64,000 nt of DNA, from positions 2,666,001-2,730,000 of the forward strand of contig NZ_CP041216.1 in NCBI RefSeq assembly GCF_020511155.1, read 5' to 3'. This document shows, in pieces, positions 9,479-19,121 of this stretch. This DNA comes from Shewanella glacialimarina (GTDB lineage: Bacteria; Pseudomonadota; Gammaproteobacteria; Enterobacterales; Shewanellaceae). The notes beneath the pieces are model-generated. The model did not search any database. It saw nothing but the letters and a program-made list of their open reading frames with translations, and was not told the DNA's origin. The stretch's first letter is position 1. Each line of letters starts with the position of its first letter. The translations under genes and the position numbers were made by a program.

Positions 9479-11534
9479 CTTTGACAGCATCATTAGCCGC
9501 AATACATTGTTTTGGTTATTAATAACCAACGTAGCGGTTTTAACGCCGCAGTTTTCACACGCAACACCTTGGACTATGGCCATTTGCGCCATTTGCTTTG
9601 TTTGGCGCATGGGAATTTATTACGGCAAAGTGGCAGCTCCGCCTAAATTATTGGTCAATACCCTCGCAATAGCTGCTGCGGTAACCTTAGGTTTGGTGTC
9701 ATCGCAAATTGGATTGTTAAATGCGCTAATTAACCTGTTAATTTTGGGTTACGCTTTGAAATACATCGAAATGCGCCAACAAAGAGATGTTAAAGTGGTG
9801 GTATTAGTGGGCTACTTCATCATTGCGCTGACCTTGCTAGATCAACAAGCCATTATTAATACCTTACACTTAACCCTTGTCGCCATTATCAATACCAGCG
9901 TACTGGTAAGCGTTTATCAAGATAACAGAAAACCTTTAACTAACTTACGTTTTAGCTTAAAAATTATCCTTCAAAGTATCCCACTCGCGATATTACTGTT
10001 CGTGGTATTTCCTCGTTTAGGCCCGCTGTGGTTGATGCCCAATATGAAAGCGGCCAAAACTGGCTTATCGGATGAAATGTCATTTGGTGATATCAGTAAA
10101 TTGACTCGCTCTGATGAACTTGCTTTTAGAGTCGGCTTTGATAATTCTGACGGCAGCACATTAGGCCCAAAAAATGCGGATCTCTATTGGCGCACATTAG
10201 TGATGGAAAGCTATGATGGTAAAACCTGGCGACAGGACTCGAATATAAAAGATCTACAGGGTCAATCACTTTACCAAAAATTCAATCGCGCTTTACCACA
10301 AGACGACAGTCAAAAGATTAATAAATTGGAGTATGTGGTCATTAGTGAGCCAAGCCACCAGCGCTGGTTATACGGGCTTGACCAAGCCTTTAGTCAAGAC
10401 AGTAATATTGTAGAATTATCCGACTACAGTCTTTACGCCATGCGGCCGGTAGCCCAACGCCAGAGTTATCGTGTGGTGTCTTACCCTAATAGTGTGATGG
10501 ATGAAAATTTAACGCCGAACATCCGCAGTATTAATTTAGCCTTACCCGAAAACGCCAACCCGCAAACCTGGCGTTTAGCACAACAATTTAGCCAGCAATA
10601 CCCGCAGCCTAAAGCCCGTATTAACGCTATGATGAATTACTTTGCTGAGCAAGCGTATTACTACACGCTTAGCCCGCCCGTACTTGGTGATCAGCAAATT
10701 GATGACTTTTTATTTGAGAATCGTGCGGGGTTCTGTGCCCATTATGCTTCTGCTTTGGTTTATTTAGCCCGTGCCAGTGGAATTCCTGCGCGTATGGTTA
10801 CCGGATATCAAGGCGGTGAATACAACCCCAAAGCTGGCTATTACAGTATTTATCAATATATGGCCCACGCCTGGACCGAAGTGTGGTTTGAAGGTGAAGG
10901 CTGGCAGCGTTTTGACCCCACCGCCATGATTGCCCCACAACGTATTTTAGATGGCTTTGACGCCACATTTGACAGTCAATCTAGCTATTTGTTAGACAGC
11001 CCTTTTAGTAGCCTACGGATGAAGCAATACCCATGGTTAAACGATATACGTAATCAAATTGCCAGTATGGACTATTACTGGAGCGTGTGGGTGTTAGGCT
11101 TTGACGAGCAACGTAAACAGCAGGTATTGAAAAAGTTACTCGGTGATATCAGTACCAGTAAAATAGCCATCGCAATGTTGGTATCCATCCTTATCATCTT
11201 GTTATTTATTGCCTACTTTGCCGGGTTATTTGAATTTAAACCAAAACAAGATTTAATCATCCGCCGCTATAAAACCATTACCCAACTGTTGAGTGTAAAA
11301 GGCGTTTCTAGCCCACAACAACAGCCACCTTTAGCTTATGCGCAACAATTAGCACTTGAGCTAACTGAAATACAGCCGCAACTACTGCAGCAATTTAATC
11401 TGTTTACCGATTGTTTTGTCGCTTTAAAATACCAGCCACTTTCAGCGCCGCAATATAAACAAAACTTACGCCAATATACGCGCCTATATTGGTCATTAAG
11501 GCTTAAACTGCTAATGATTAAGCAATTGAAATAA
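9468..11534 (+). CDS. Transglutaminase-like membrane protein (TgpA type, DUF3488-transglutaminase-DUF4129)
   Basis: This is a multi-pass membrane protein with a periplasmic cysteine-protease-like transglutaminase core. About six hydrophobic segments fill residues 10-200. The core holds the triad Cys423 (RAGFCAHYASAL), His467 (MAHAWTEVWF) and Asp483 (WQRFDPTAM). One more membrane segment (about 560-580) precedes a cytoplasmic tail like DUF4129. Pseudomonas TgpA has the same layout and is essential there; the substrate is unknown. The ATG at 9468 was chosen because AGGAGG lies 5 bases upstream; a TTG at 9444 is in frame but unlikely. It ends the moxR operon. Confidence 0.88.
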   Translation: MQDNFDSIISRNTLFWLLITNVAVLTPQFSHATPWTMAICAICFVWRMGIYYGKVAAPPKLLVNTLAIAAAVTLGLVSSQIGLLNALINLLILGYALKYIEMRQQRDVKVVVLVGYFIIALTLLDQQAIINTLHLTLVAIINTSVLVSVYQDNRKPLTNLRFSLKIILQSIPLAILLFVVFPRLGPLWLMPNMKAAKTGLSDEMSFGDISKLTRSDELAFRVGFDNSDGSTLGPKNADLYWRTLVMESYDGKTWRQDSNIKDLQGQSLYQKFNRALPQDDSQKINKLEYVVISEPSHQRWLYGLDQAFSQDSNIVELSDYSLYAMRPVAQRQSYRVVSYPNSVMDENLTPNIRSINLALPENANPQTWRLAQQFSQQYPQPKARINAMMNYFAEQAYYYTLSPPVLGDQQIDDFLFENRAGFCAHYASALVYLARASGIPARMVTGYQGGEYNPKAGYYSIYQYMAHAWTEVWFEGEGWQRFDPTAMIAPQRILDGFDATFDSQSSYLLDSPFSSLRMKQYPWLNDIRNQIASMDYYWSVWVLGFDEQRKQQVLKKLLGDISTSKIAIAMLVSILIILLFIAYFAGLFEFKPKQDLIIRRYKTITQLLSVKGVSSPQQQPPLAYAQQLALELTEIQPQLLQQFNLFTDCFVALKYQPLSAPQYKQNLRQYTRLYWSLRLKLLMIKQLK

Positions 11535-11609
11535 CATTGTAATATTAGTCGTTGATGCGAGCGAGCTAACCCCATAGAATGGCATAAGATGTTCTATTGC
11601 GAGTGCCCT

Positions 11610-14600
11610 ATGCTGTCATTAATTCAATCCAATCAAATGGAGGTTCTGTCTGAGCAACTAGCTAAAATGCTGGCAACCCCTTTGCCTAATACTAGCCTGC
11701 TGACGACCGAACAAGTGTTAGTACAAAGCCCTGGCATGTCGACATGGCTGCGTTTAGAAGTGGCTAAACATAACCACATAGCCGCAGCACTCACCTTCCC
11801 TTTACCATCGAGCTTTATTTGGCAACTTTGTCATCAATTACTGCCCAATGTACCAAAGGAAAACGCCTTTACCAAAGCGGCAATGACCTGGAAGTTGATG
11901 GATTTAATCCCAAGCTTGCTTGATGACGCAGATTACAGCCCTTTGCAACACTATTTAAATAATGGCAACCTTGAGGGCGAGAATAACACCTCATCCAACT
12001 CACAAGATGCGATTAAGTTGTATCAACTTTCAAATCGCATTGCCGATATTTTTGACCAATATTTGGTTTATCGCCCAGATTGGATCCAGGCGTGGGAAAA
12101 CAACCAACCACTGACTGAAATTAATTCACGTTTTAGCTTAGATGAAAACCAGTTATGGCAACCTAAGCTTTGGCGCGCATTAGTGCATTACAATCATACT
12201 GAACTACAGGCGAGCCAATATCACCGCGCTAATTTACACCAGTCCTTACTGAATGCTTTAGCAGACGCAACGACTGATATCAGTATGTTGCCTAGTCGGT
12301 TATTTGTATTTGGCATTTCCTCAATGCCACCACAAACATTAGAAGTTATTCATGCGCTAGCGCAACGTATTGAAGTGGTTATGCTGGCACTGAGCCCTTG
12401 CCAGCACTATTGGGGCGATATTATCGACCCTAAAGTCCGGGCCAGAATGGCGTTAAAATACACCCACAAAAAACAACTCGCCGAAGATTGGGAAGACAAA
12501 CTTGAGGTGGGTAATCCATTACTGGCTAATAATGGCAAAATGGGACGCGAGTTATTAGATTTGCTGTTGAGTTTACCCCCAGAAAACACTAATTTCAGTT
12601 ATGACTGCTATGTCGAACCAACACCGAATAACCTATTGCACGGTGTTCAATACGATATTTTACAAATGGAAACCCTAGGGCAAGCTTTAGGGCCAGACGC
12701 CAGGTTATATCAGCAAATTGATAAACGCCGTTTACTTAAAAACAGTGACACCTCAATTACCCTGCGCAGCTGTCATAGCCCACTGCGGGAAGTAGAAACA
12801 TTACACGATCATATCGCAAATTTATTAGACGCTAACCCGACTTTAGAGCCAAAAGACATTGTGGTCATGATGCCAGATGTTGCCGCCTACGCGCCTTATA
12901 TTGATGCGGTATTTGGCACAGTTAACAGTCAATTTTACTCAAGCTTTCAACGCGCCAGTAAAGGGCCACAGCAATTAGCTGTTCCCTATGCCATTGCCGA
13001 CCGTGGTGCCGCCCAGGAGTCGCCGTTAATTAATAGCTTTTTAACCTTACTGAACATCAATCAAAGCCGTTTTGGGTTAACAGAGGTGCTGTCTATTTTA
13101 GAAGTGCCGGCCATTTTAAGGCGCTTTGAATTAGATGAAGATGACTTTGATATTATTAAGCGTTGGCTTGACCATGCCAATGTGCGTTGGGGACGAGATG
13201 CCAACAGTCGCACCCAATTAGGCTTACCTGCCTTTGGCCAAAACTCCTGGTCATTTGGCATCAAACGCTTAATTTTAGGTTATGCCCTTAATGACCAATC
13301 ACCTATGTATCAAGGCATTCTGCCAGTCAGTGGTGTTGAAGGCCAATCGGCACAAGCCTTGGGAAAATTGCTGAACTTTTTGGAAGCGATTGACGATCAT
13401 ACCCAGGCATTCTTTAAGCCCAGTTCAACCGCTGACAGATTAAGCCAAATAAACCAATTAATTGAAGACTTCTATCAAACTATCGACGATGAACAGAGCC
13501 AAATACTCACCATCAGAAATGCGCTTGCCAGCTTATCAGATGAACTTATCGAAGCAGGTCATCAAGCGCAGATTAATATTGAAGTACTCAAGCAATGGTT
13601 TAATCAAACCTTAAATGACTCGCGCGTGGGCCAGCGCTACCTTGCCGGCAGTGTGAACTTTTGTACCTTAATGCCTATGCGTTCAATTCCGTTTAAAATT
13701 GTCTGTTTACTGGGCATGAACGACGGCGTTTACCCGCGAGTACAACATCCGGTCGGATTTGATTTAATGGCGCATTTTGGCGCCCAAAAAGGCGACCGTT
13801 CGCGCAGATTAGATGACAGATACCTGTTTTTAGAAGCGCTACTTTCTGCGCGTGAGCAACTTTACGTCAGTTACATTGGTCACAGCGAGCGTGACAATGC
13901 TGAACGTATCCCCTCGATGTTGATTTCAGAGTTAATTGAGTTCTGCCAAATGAGTTATCTGCCAGAGCACTTATCAAGTAACACATTAACCGAGGATGAT
14001 ATTGAACTCATTGAACAGGCCGTCAGCCTACAACTTATTCAAGCTCAACCATTACAACCCTTTGATCATAAATTATTCACCCCAGATAGCCCCTTACAAA
14101 GCTATCATCAGCGTTGGTGTCCTCCGTCATTGGACCAACAATATGATCAAAGGTTTTTCAATCCACAAAAACCGATTATTGCAGAAAAAAATGACCCGCA
14201 AACCTCCAATAATGCCAACAATCATCAGCACCACGACCAAAATGATGAACTGGAGCTGTCGGCATTAATTCGTTTCTTTCGCAATCCGGCGCAGTTTTTC
14301 TTCAACCGTAGCCTAAAAGTTGATTTAAACTTGAATTTACAAGCCGATGATAATGACGAACCGTTCAGTTTAGACGGTTTAGGCCGCTATAAATTGCAAT
14401 CTAATCTTATCGATTCAGCCTTATGTCAAGTTAACAGCGATGTCGATATTGAACTGCTTAACCAGCTCAAAGCCAGTGGTAGTCTACCTATGGCGCCATT
14501 TGATGATATTTTATTATCGCAATATCAACGCGATATAGCCCCTTTGATTAATCGAATACATTTTTTACAAAATGAGCAAACCAGCGAATCGATTAATATC

Positions 14601-15221
14601 GACTTAAGTATGTCAGTTAACTCGGCGAACAATCAGCACTTAAGTCACATAAATTTGGTTGGACGCATCGATGATGTTAGCCCTAAAGGCTTAATCAATT
14701 ATCGCCCAGGCACAGCCCACGGTAGAGATTTAGTCCAGTGCTTTATTCGTCATTTATGCCTTAATGCACAAGGTATTATCAAGTACAGTTACTTGTTAGA
14801 CATGGGCCATTTTCATTGTTTTGCCCCTATCGATGCCGAACATGCCAGGTTACAACTTGCGCAATTTGTGCAAACTTATCTTGATGGCCAGCGCCAGCCA
14901 TTATGTTTCCCGCCTCGTACAGCCTGGCTTTATGCACAAACCGACGGCACACACAGTGAAAAATTATTTGCCGCACAAAAACAATGGCGAGATGATCAAA
15001 CACAATTAGGTGAAGGTTTTGAGCCTCACCATCAACGCTTGTTCACTTTTCCAGATGATTTTAGTCAAGCTATATTTGGCCAGTTAGTCAATACCTTATT
15101 ACAACCGATGGTGAGCTTATATCATAAGGGCAAACTCGGTGAATTAGATGACTTTGTCAGTGGTGAGGCGGTGACACAACAGGTCGCTGAAATAGCCAAA
15201 GCCACTAATATAAGTCATTAG
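11610..15221 (+). CDS. recC: RecC, gamma subunit of exonuclease V
   Basis: RecC recognises Chi and splits the DNA strands inside the RecBCD helicase-nuclease, which processes double-strand breaks for RecA loading. The protein is about 1203 residues, somewhat longer than E. coli RecC (1122), partly through Asn/His-rich low-complexity insertions (for example around NNANNHQHHDQND). Conserved features include the N-terminal LVQSPGMSTWLRLEVAKH, SCHSPLREVETLHDHI and CLLGMNDGVYPR. I chose ATG 11610 because MLSLIQSNQMEVL aligns with the usual RecC N-terminus; an upstream in-frame ATG at 11589 would add seven residues. recB and recD follow; no ptrA lies between recC and recB, unlike E. coli. Confidence 0.94.
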   Translation: MLSLIQSNQMEVLSEQLAKMLATPLPNTSLLTTEQVLVQSPGMSTWLRLEVAKHNHIAAALTFPLPSSFIWQLCHQLLPNVPKENAFTKAAMTWKLMDLIPSLLDDADYSPLQHYLNNGNLEGENNTSSNSQDAIKLYQLSNRIADIFDQYLVYRPDWIQAWENNQPLTEINSRFSLDENQLWQPKLWRALVHYNHTELQASQYHRANLHQSLLNALADATTDISMLPSRLFVFGISSMPPQTLEVIHALAQRIEVVMLALSPCQHYWGDIIDPKVRARMALKYTHKKQLAEDWEDKLEVGNPLLANNGKMGRELLDLLLSLPPENTNFSYDCYVEPTPNNLLHGVQYDILQMETLGQALGPDARLYQQIDKRRLLKNSDTSITLRSCHSPLREVETLHDHIANLLDANPTLEPKDIVVMMPDVAAYAPYIDAVFGTVNSQFYSSFQRASKGPQQLAVPYAIADRGAAQESPLINSFLTLLNINQSRFGLTEVLSILEVPAILRRFELDEDDFDIIKRWLDHANVRWGRDANSRTQLGLPAFGQNSWSFGIKRLILGYALNDQSPMYQGILPVSGVEGQSAQALGKLLNFLEAIDDHTQAFFKPSSTADRLSQINQLIEDFYQTIDDEQSQILTIRNALASLSDELIEAGHQAQINIEVLKQWFNQTLNDSRVGQRYLAGSVNFCTLMPMRSIPFKIVCLLGMNDGVYPRVQHPVGFDLMAHFGAQKGDRSRRLDDRYLFLEALLSAREQLYVSYIGHSERDNAERIPSMLISELIEFCQMSYLPEHLSSNTLTEDDIELIEQAVSLQLIQAQPLQPFDHKLFTPDSPLQSYHQRWCPPSLDQQYDQRFFNPQKPIIAEKNDPQTSNNANNHQHHDQNDELELSALIRFFRNPAQFFFNRSLKVDLNLNLQADDNDEPFSLDGLGRYKLQSNLIDSALCQVNSDVDIELLNQLKASGSLPMAPFDDILLSQYQRDIAPLINRIHFLQNEQTSESINIDLSMSVNSANNQHLSHINLVGRIDDVSPKGLINYRPGTAHGRDLVQCFIRHLCLNAQGIIKYSYLLDMGHFHCFAPIDAEHARLQLAQFVQTYLDGQRQPLCFPPRTAWLYAQTDGTHSEKLFAAQKQWRDDQTQLGEGFEPHHQRLFTFPDDFSQAIFGQLVNTLLQPMVSLYHKGKLGELDDFVSGEAVTQQVAEIAKATNISH

Positions 15222-15310
15222 CGGTTAACGACTAACACTCGGGTTTCACCTGTTGAACAGACATATTACACAACGGCAAGCACACTGCATTGGAGCAAAA
15301 TATACCGCTT

Positions 15311-18300
15311 ATGAATAACGCAAAATCAGCTAATATTACCGTGTCAGCGCTGGATGCGCTCAACTTGCCTTTTGCGGGTTCTAGCCTGATTGAAGCCAGC
15401 GCGGGCACAGGAAAAACCTATACTATTTCGGGTTTATATTTGCGTTTGCTGCTCGGCCATGGCGGACAAGCCCCCTTGTTGTGTGAACAAATTTTAGTGG
15501 TAACCTTTACCAATGCCGCCACTGAAGAGCTGCGAGACCGAATACGTAAACGGATCCAAATTGCTTACAAACGTTTTTTAGGCGTCGCGACTGATGATCA
15601 CTTTGTTGAACAGCTTTATCAGCAGATCCCTGAGGATGAGCGAGCCATTGCCCTAAAACGGTTCGATTTGGCGCTTAAGTCACTCGACGAAGGCGCTATT
15701 TTCACTATTCATGGTTTTTGTCAGCGCATTTTGGCCGACATGGCATTTGAATCGTCATTGCTATTTGAATCAGAATTCACCTTAGACGACAGCGAATACT
15801 TACACCATGCCGTGCGCGATTTTTGGCGTGAAGCCTGTTATCCGCTGCCATTATTTTTAGCACAACAGATCAGTAATACTTTTGGCGAACCAGAAAAACT
15901 CGCTCAAAAAGTACGTGCGTTATTAGGTGCAAGCCAGGCGATAGCCTCTGACACCCCGCCAGATTTCATTAAATTATCTGAGTCACTAGTGCAAAGTCTG
16001 CAGCGCTTTAAACTGCGCTGGCCTGCTGAACACCCGGCTATGCTAGCACTGTTAATGGACTTGCCTTTAAACGGTCAACGCTTTGGTAAAAAAGCCGATG
16101 GTTATCCCAAGTTACTGCAACTGTTTGACGATTTAACCCACTGGGTGGCTTATGGCCAAGGTTTACCGCCGTTAAAGCCAATGGAGCAATTAGCGTTATC
16201 AGAACTGAGATTAAATAAAGGCGGTGAAATCCCCTCAGCGCAAGATGCGCCGCTACTGGATCATATCGAGCGTTTAATGGCGTTAATTACTGCCATTATT
16301 CCTGCATTTTTAGTCCGCGCCCAAGCCGGCATTAAACAACGATTTGTACAACAGAAGCATCAGCGTAATTTGATGACGCCCGATGACTTGTTAACTAGCC
16401 TGGCGCAAGCTCTTGAGCATAATCCTGACACCTTGCCTAACGCGATAGCAAAGCGCTTTCCAATTGCGCTAATCGATGAGTTTCAAGATACCGACCCATT
16501 ACAATTTCAAATATTTAATACCGTCTATCAAGCGCCACAATTTGATCCGCATAGCGCACAAGCAGACGGTTCACAAACGGGCGCCTCAGGCATTACCAAA
16601 CCACAATCAGCCACGCCTAATAACGCCATAGGCATCTTGATGATTGGCGATCCCAAACAAGCCATTTATGCCTTTCGCGGTGCGGACATTTTTACTTATA
16701 TTAACGCCCGTAATCAGACAGAAGCGCACTATAGTTTGGATACCAATTACCGCTCTTCAGCGCAATTAGTTAACGGTGTTAATCATTTTTTCAATCAGCA
16801 TGACGATCCATTTATCAGCGATGCTATTCCCTATGATCCCGTCAAAACCCCTGTATCAGCACAAAAAAAGATATTGATTGAAGCGACTGAACAAACAGCG
16901 GCACTGCGGATAAAACTGCTTCAAGAAAACGAGCAAACTGGGCTAAACAAAACCACCGCTCGTCAATTGCTTGCCAATGATGCGGCCGCAGAAATAACCC
17001 GCTTACTGACAGAAGCACAGGCGGGCGAATGTGTTATCAATGGCGATGCATTAATTGCCAAAAATATTGCCGTATTGGTCAGGGACAGAAACGAAGCCGC
17101 TGTGATAAAAGCGGCCTTAAGTGCCCGCAACATTGGCGCGGTATTTTTAAGTCGCGATAGTGTGTTTGATACCAATGAAGCCAAAGAAACCGCCCTTATT
17201 CTGCGAGCATTAGCTAACCCCAAAGATGAGCGCGCCATTCGTGCCGCGCTGGCCACGGAATTAATAGGCTATAACGCCAATAAAATTCATCAATTTAATC
17301 AGGACGAGTCACTGCGTCAAAAGGTGTTGGACTTATTTGCTCACTGGCATCAGTTGTGGCTATCAAGCGGCATTATGCCTGCGCTACTTAGTCTGGCCAA
17401 TGACACTAGACTAGTGCATCGACTATTAGCTAAGCCTGCCAACGCTATATCGTCCGAACCTGATATTGACAAAGATGCTAGCGTAAACTCGACAGCAGAT
17501 GACGATGAATTTATCAGCATTAGCGCAAGTGGCGAGCGCCGCTTAACCGACTTTCGTCACCTAGGTGAGTTACTGCAACAAAAGGCCACTGAGTTAGACG
17601 GTAGCAGTGCATTAATCAATTGGTTTGAACAACAGCTGCTCGGTACCCAAGGTCAAGATGAGCAACAGCTGCGTTTAGAAAGTGAGCAAAATCTGGTGCA
17701 AATTGTCACCATTCATAAATCAAAGGGGCTTGAGTACCCCATCTGTTTTGTGCCTTTTATCAGTCTCGCCAGAGGCGGTAATCGTCGTCCTGAGCCGATG
17801 CTATATCATCACCAGGGTAAATTAATTTGGGATATTTATGGCAGTGATGAAGGTTGGGAGCAATATAAACGTGAAACCCTAGCCGAAGACTTACGACTAT
17901 TATATGTGGCGTTAACCCGTCCAATTTATGCCTGTTATCTGTATATCGCCAATCAATCACGGCAATTAAAAGCCGGCATAAGCTCACAGCTGCATGAAAT
18001 AGGCATAGGTTATTTATTAGGCATTACAGATAAGGATTGTGATGGCGAACAAATGGCAGCAAAAGTGGCTCAATTAGCCACAATTGATGCCATCAGTGTT
18101 AGCCAAGTGACTGACATTATCGACAATACGGTATTAGTCGACAATGTTGATACAAAACAAACCTATGCTGCCAAACAAACCTCTCGAAAACTTGGCTTAC
18201 CTTGGCGAGTGGGCAGTTATTCTGGGTTAGTAAAACATCTTGCCCATGAAAAAACCGTTCCCGGCGCCGATGATGAAGACTTTAGTGAAGAAACACTTAT

Positions 18301-19120
18301 TGAGGTTGAACTGCCTGCTGCACATGTTTTAGACCGATTTAGCTTTGAGCGCGGCGCCAATGCCGGTAGCTTTATGCATTTGGTATTAGAGCTATTTGAT
18401 TTCACCCAGGCAGACACTGAGCTGCAACCCGCCTTAATCAAAGCGATGCAGCAATACGGTTTTGATCAACAAGTTTGGTTAGTGCCTTTAACCTTGTGGT
18501 ATCAACAAATCCTGGCCACTCCCTTAGTGAAAACCTTGCTAAATACATCAAACCAAGCGGGCCAACATCCTATTTTTTTACAGGAATTAACCCCACAACA
18601 AACCCTGGTGGAAATGGAGTTCTATATACCGATCACTGAACTGCATGCTGAAAAGCTTAATCGCTTATTAGCACAATTTGGTTATGAGAATAACTTCAGC
18701 TTTGACACCTTAAAGGGCATGTTAAAAGGGTTTATCGATTTAACTTTCGAACATCAAGGTCAGTTCTATATTGCAGATTATAAGTCCAACCACTTAGGCC
18801 ACCAGCTGCACGATTACAGCCAAACATCGATGGCTAAAGCCATCAATAGTCACAGATATAACTTACAGTACATACTTTATACGCTAGCCCTGCATCGATA
18901 TTTACGCCTGCGGATGCCAAACTATGACTATCATCAGCATATTGGTGGCTGTTTTTACTTATTTCTCAGGGGTATGAGTCCTGATGCTGTTGGCTCAGGG
19001 GTCTTTTTTGATAAACCTGACGCCGCCCTTATCGACCAGTTGGATAAGTTATTTTCTCATCCTGAACTGGACACTCCAGCAAGCCAACACATCAGTCATA
19101 ATAACGCGGAGAACCGATAA
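15311..19120 (+). CDS. recB: RecB, beta subunit of exonuclease V (helicase-nuclease)
   Basis: RecB supplies the 3'-5' helicase motor, the sole nuclease site and RecA loading. The ~1269-residue protein has Walker A LIEASAGTGKTYT near the N-terminus, superfamily 1 motifs FTIHGFCQRIL, LIDEFQDTDPLQF, MIGDPKQAIYAFRGAD and TIHKSKGLEYPICF, and LRLLYVALTRP near the end of the motor. The C-terminal nuclease has GSFMHLVLEL, then GFIDL and YIADYKSNHLG, the metal-binding Asp/Asp/Lys set. ATG 15311 fits the family N-terminus; a TTG at 15290 is in frame. The recD start codon follows the stop by one base. Confidence 0.95.
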   Translation: MNNAKSANITVSALDALNLPFAGSSLIEASAGTGKTYTISGLYLRLLLGHGGQAPLLCEQILVVTFTNAATEELRDRIRKRIQIAYKRFLGVATDDHFVEQLYQQIPEDERAIALKRFDLALKSLDEGAIFTIHGFCQRILADMAFESSLLFESEFTLDDSEYLHHAVRDFWREACYPLPLFLAQQISNTFGEPEKLAQKVRALLGASQAIASDTPPDFIKLSESLVQSLQRFKLRWPAEHPAMLALLMDLPLNGQRFGKKADGYPKLLQLFDDLTHWVAYGQGLPPLKPMEQLALSELRLNKGGEIPSAQDAPLLDHIERLMALITAIIPAFLVRAQAGIKQRFVQQKHQRNLMTPDDLLTSLAQALEHNPDTLPNAIAKRFPIALIDEFQDTDPLQFQIFNTVYQAPQFDPHSAQADGSQTGASGITKPQSATPNNAIGILMIGDPKQAIYAFRGADIFTYINARNQTEAHYSLDTNYRSSAQLVNGVNHFFNQHDDPFISDAIPYDPVKTPVSAQKKILIEATEQTAALRIKLLQENEQTGLNKTTARQLLANDAAAEITRLLTEAQAGECVINGDALIAKNIAVLVRDRNEAAVIKAALSARNIGAVFLSRDSVFDTNEAKETALILRALANPKDERAIRAALATELIGYNANKIHQFNQDESLRQKVLDLFAHWHQLWLSSGIMPALLSLANDTRLVHRLLAKPANAISSEPDIDKDASVNSTADDDEFISISASGERRLTDFRHLGELLQQKATELDGSSALINWFEQQLLGTQGQDEQQLRLESEQNLVQIVTIHKSKGLEYPICFVPFISLARGGNRRPEPMLYHHQGKLIWDIYGSDEGWEQYKRETLAEDLRLLYVALTRPIYACYLYIANQSRQLKAGISSQLHEIGIGYLLGITDKDCDGEQMAAKVAQLATIDAISVSQVTDIIDNTVLVDNVDTKQTYAAKQTSRKLGLPWRVGSYSGLVKHLAHEKTVPGADDEDFSEETLIEVELPAAHVLDRFSFERGANAGSFMHLVLELFDFTQADTELQPALIKAMQQYGFDQQVWLVPLTLWYQQILATPLVKTLLNTSNQAGQHPIFLQELTPQQTLVEMEFYIPITELHAEKLNRLLAQFGYENNFSFDTLKGMLKGFIDLTFEHQGQFYIADYKSNHLGHQLHDYSQTSMAKAINSHRYNLQYILYTLALHRYLRLRMPNYDYHQHIGGCFYLFLRGMSPDAVGSGVFFDKPDAALIDQLDKLFSHPELDTPASQHISHNNAENR

Positions 19121-19121
19121 T

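Noticed and set aside
13996..14268. 90-codon frame inside recC
   Set aside because: It is an out-of-frame shadow in the low-complexity region of recC.
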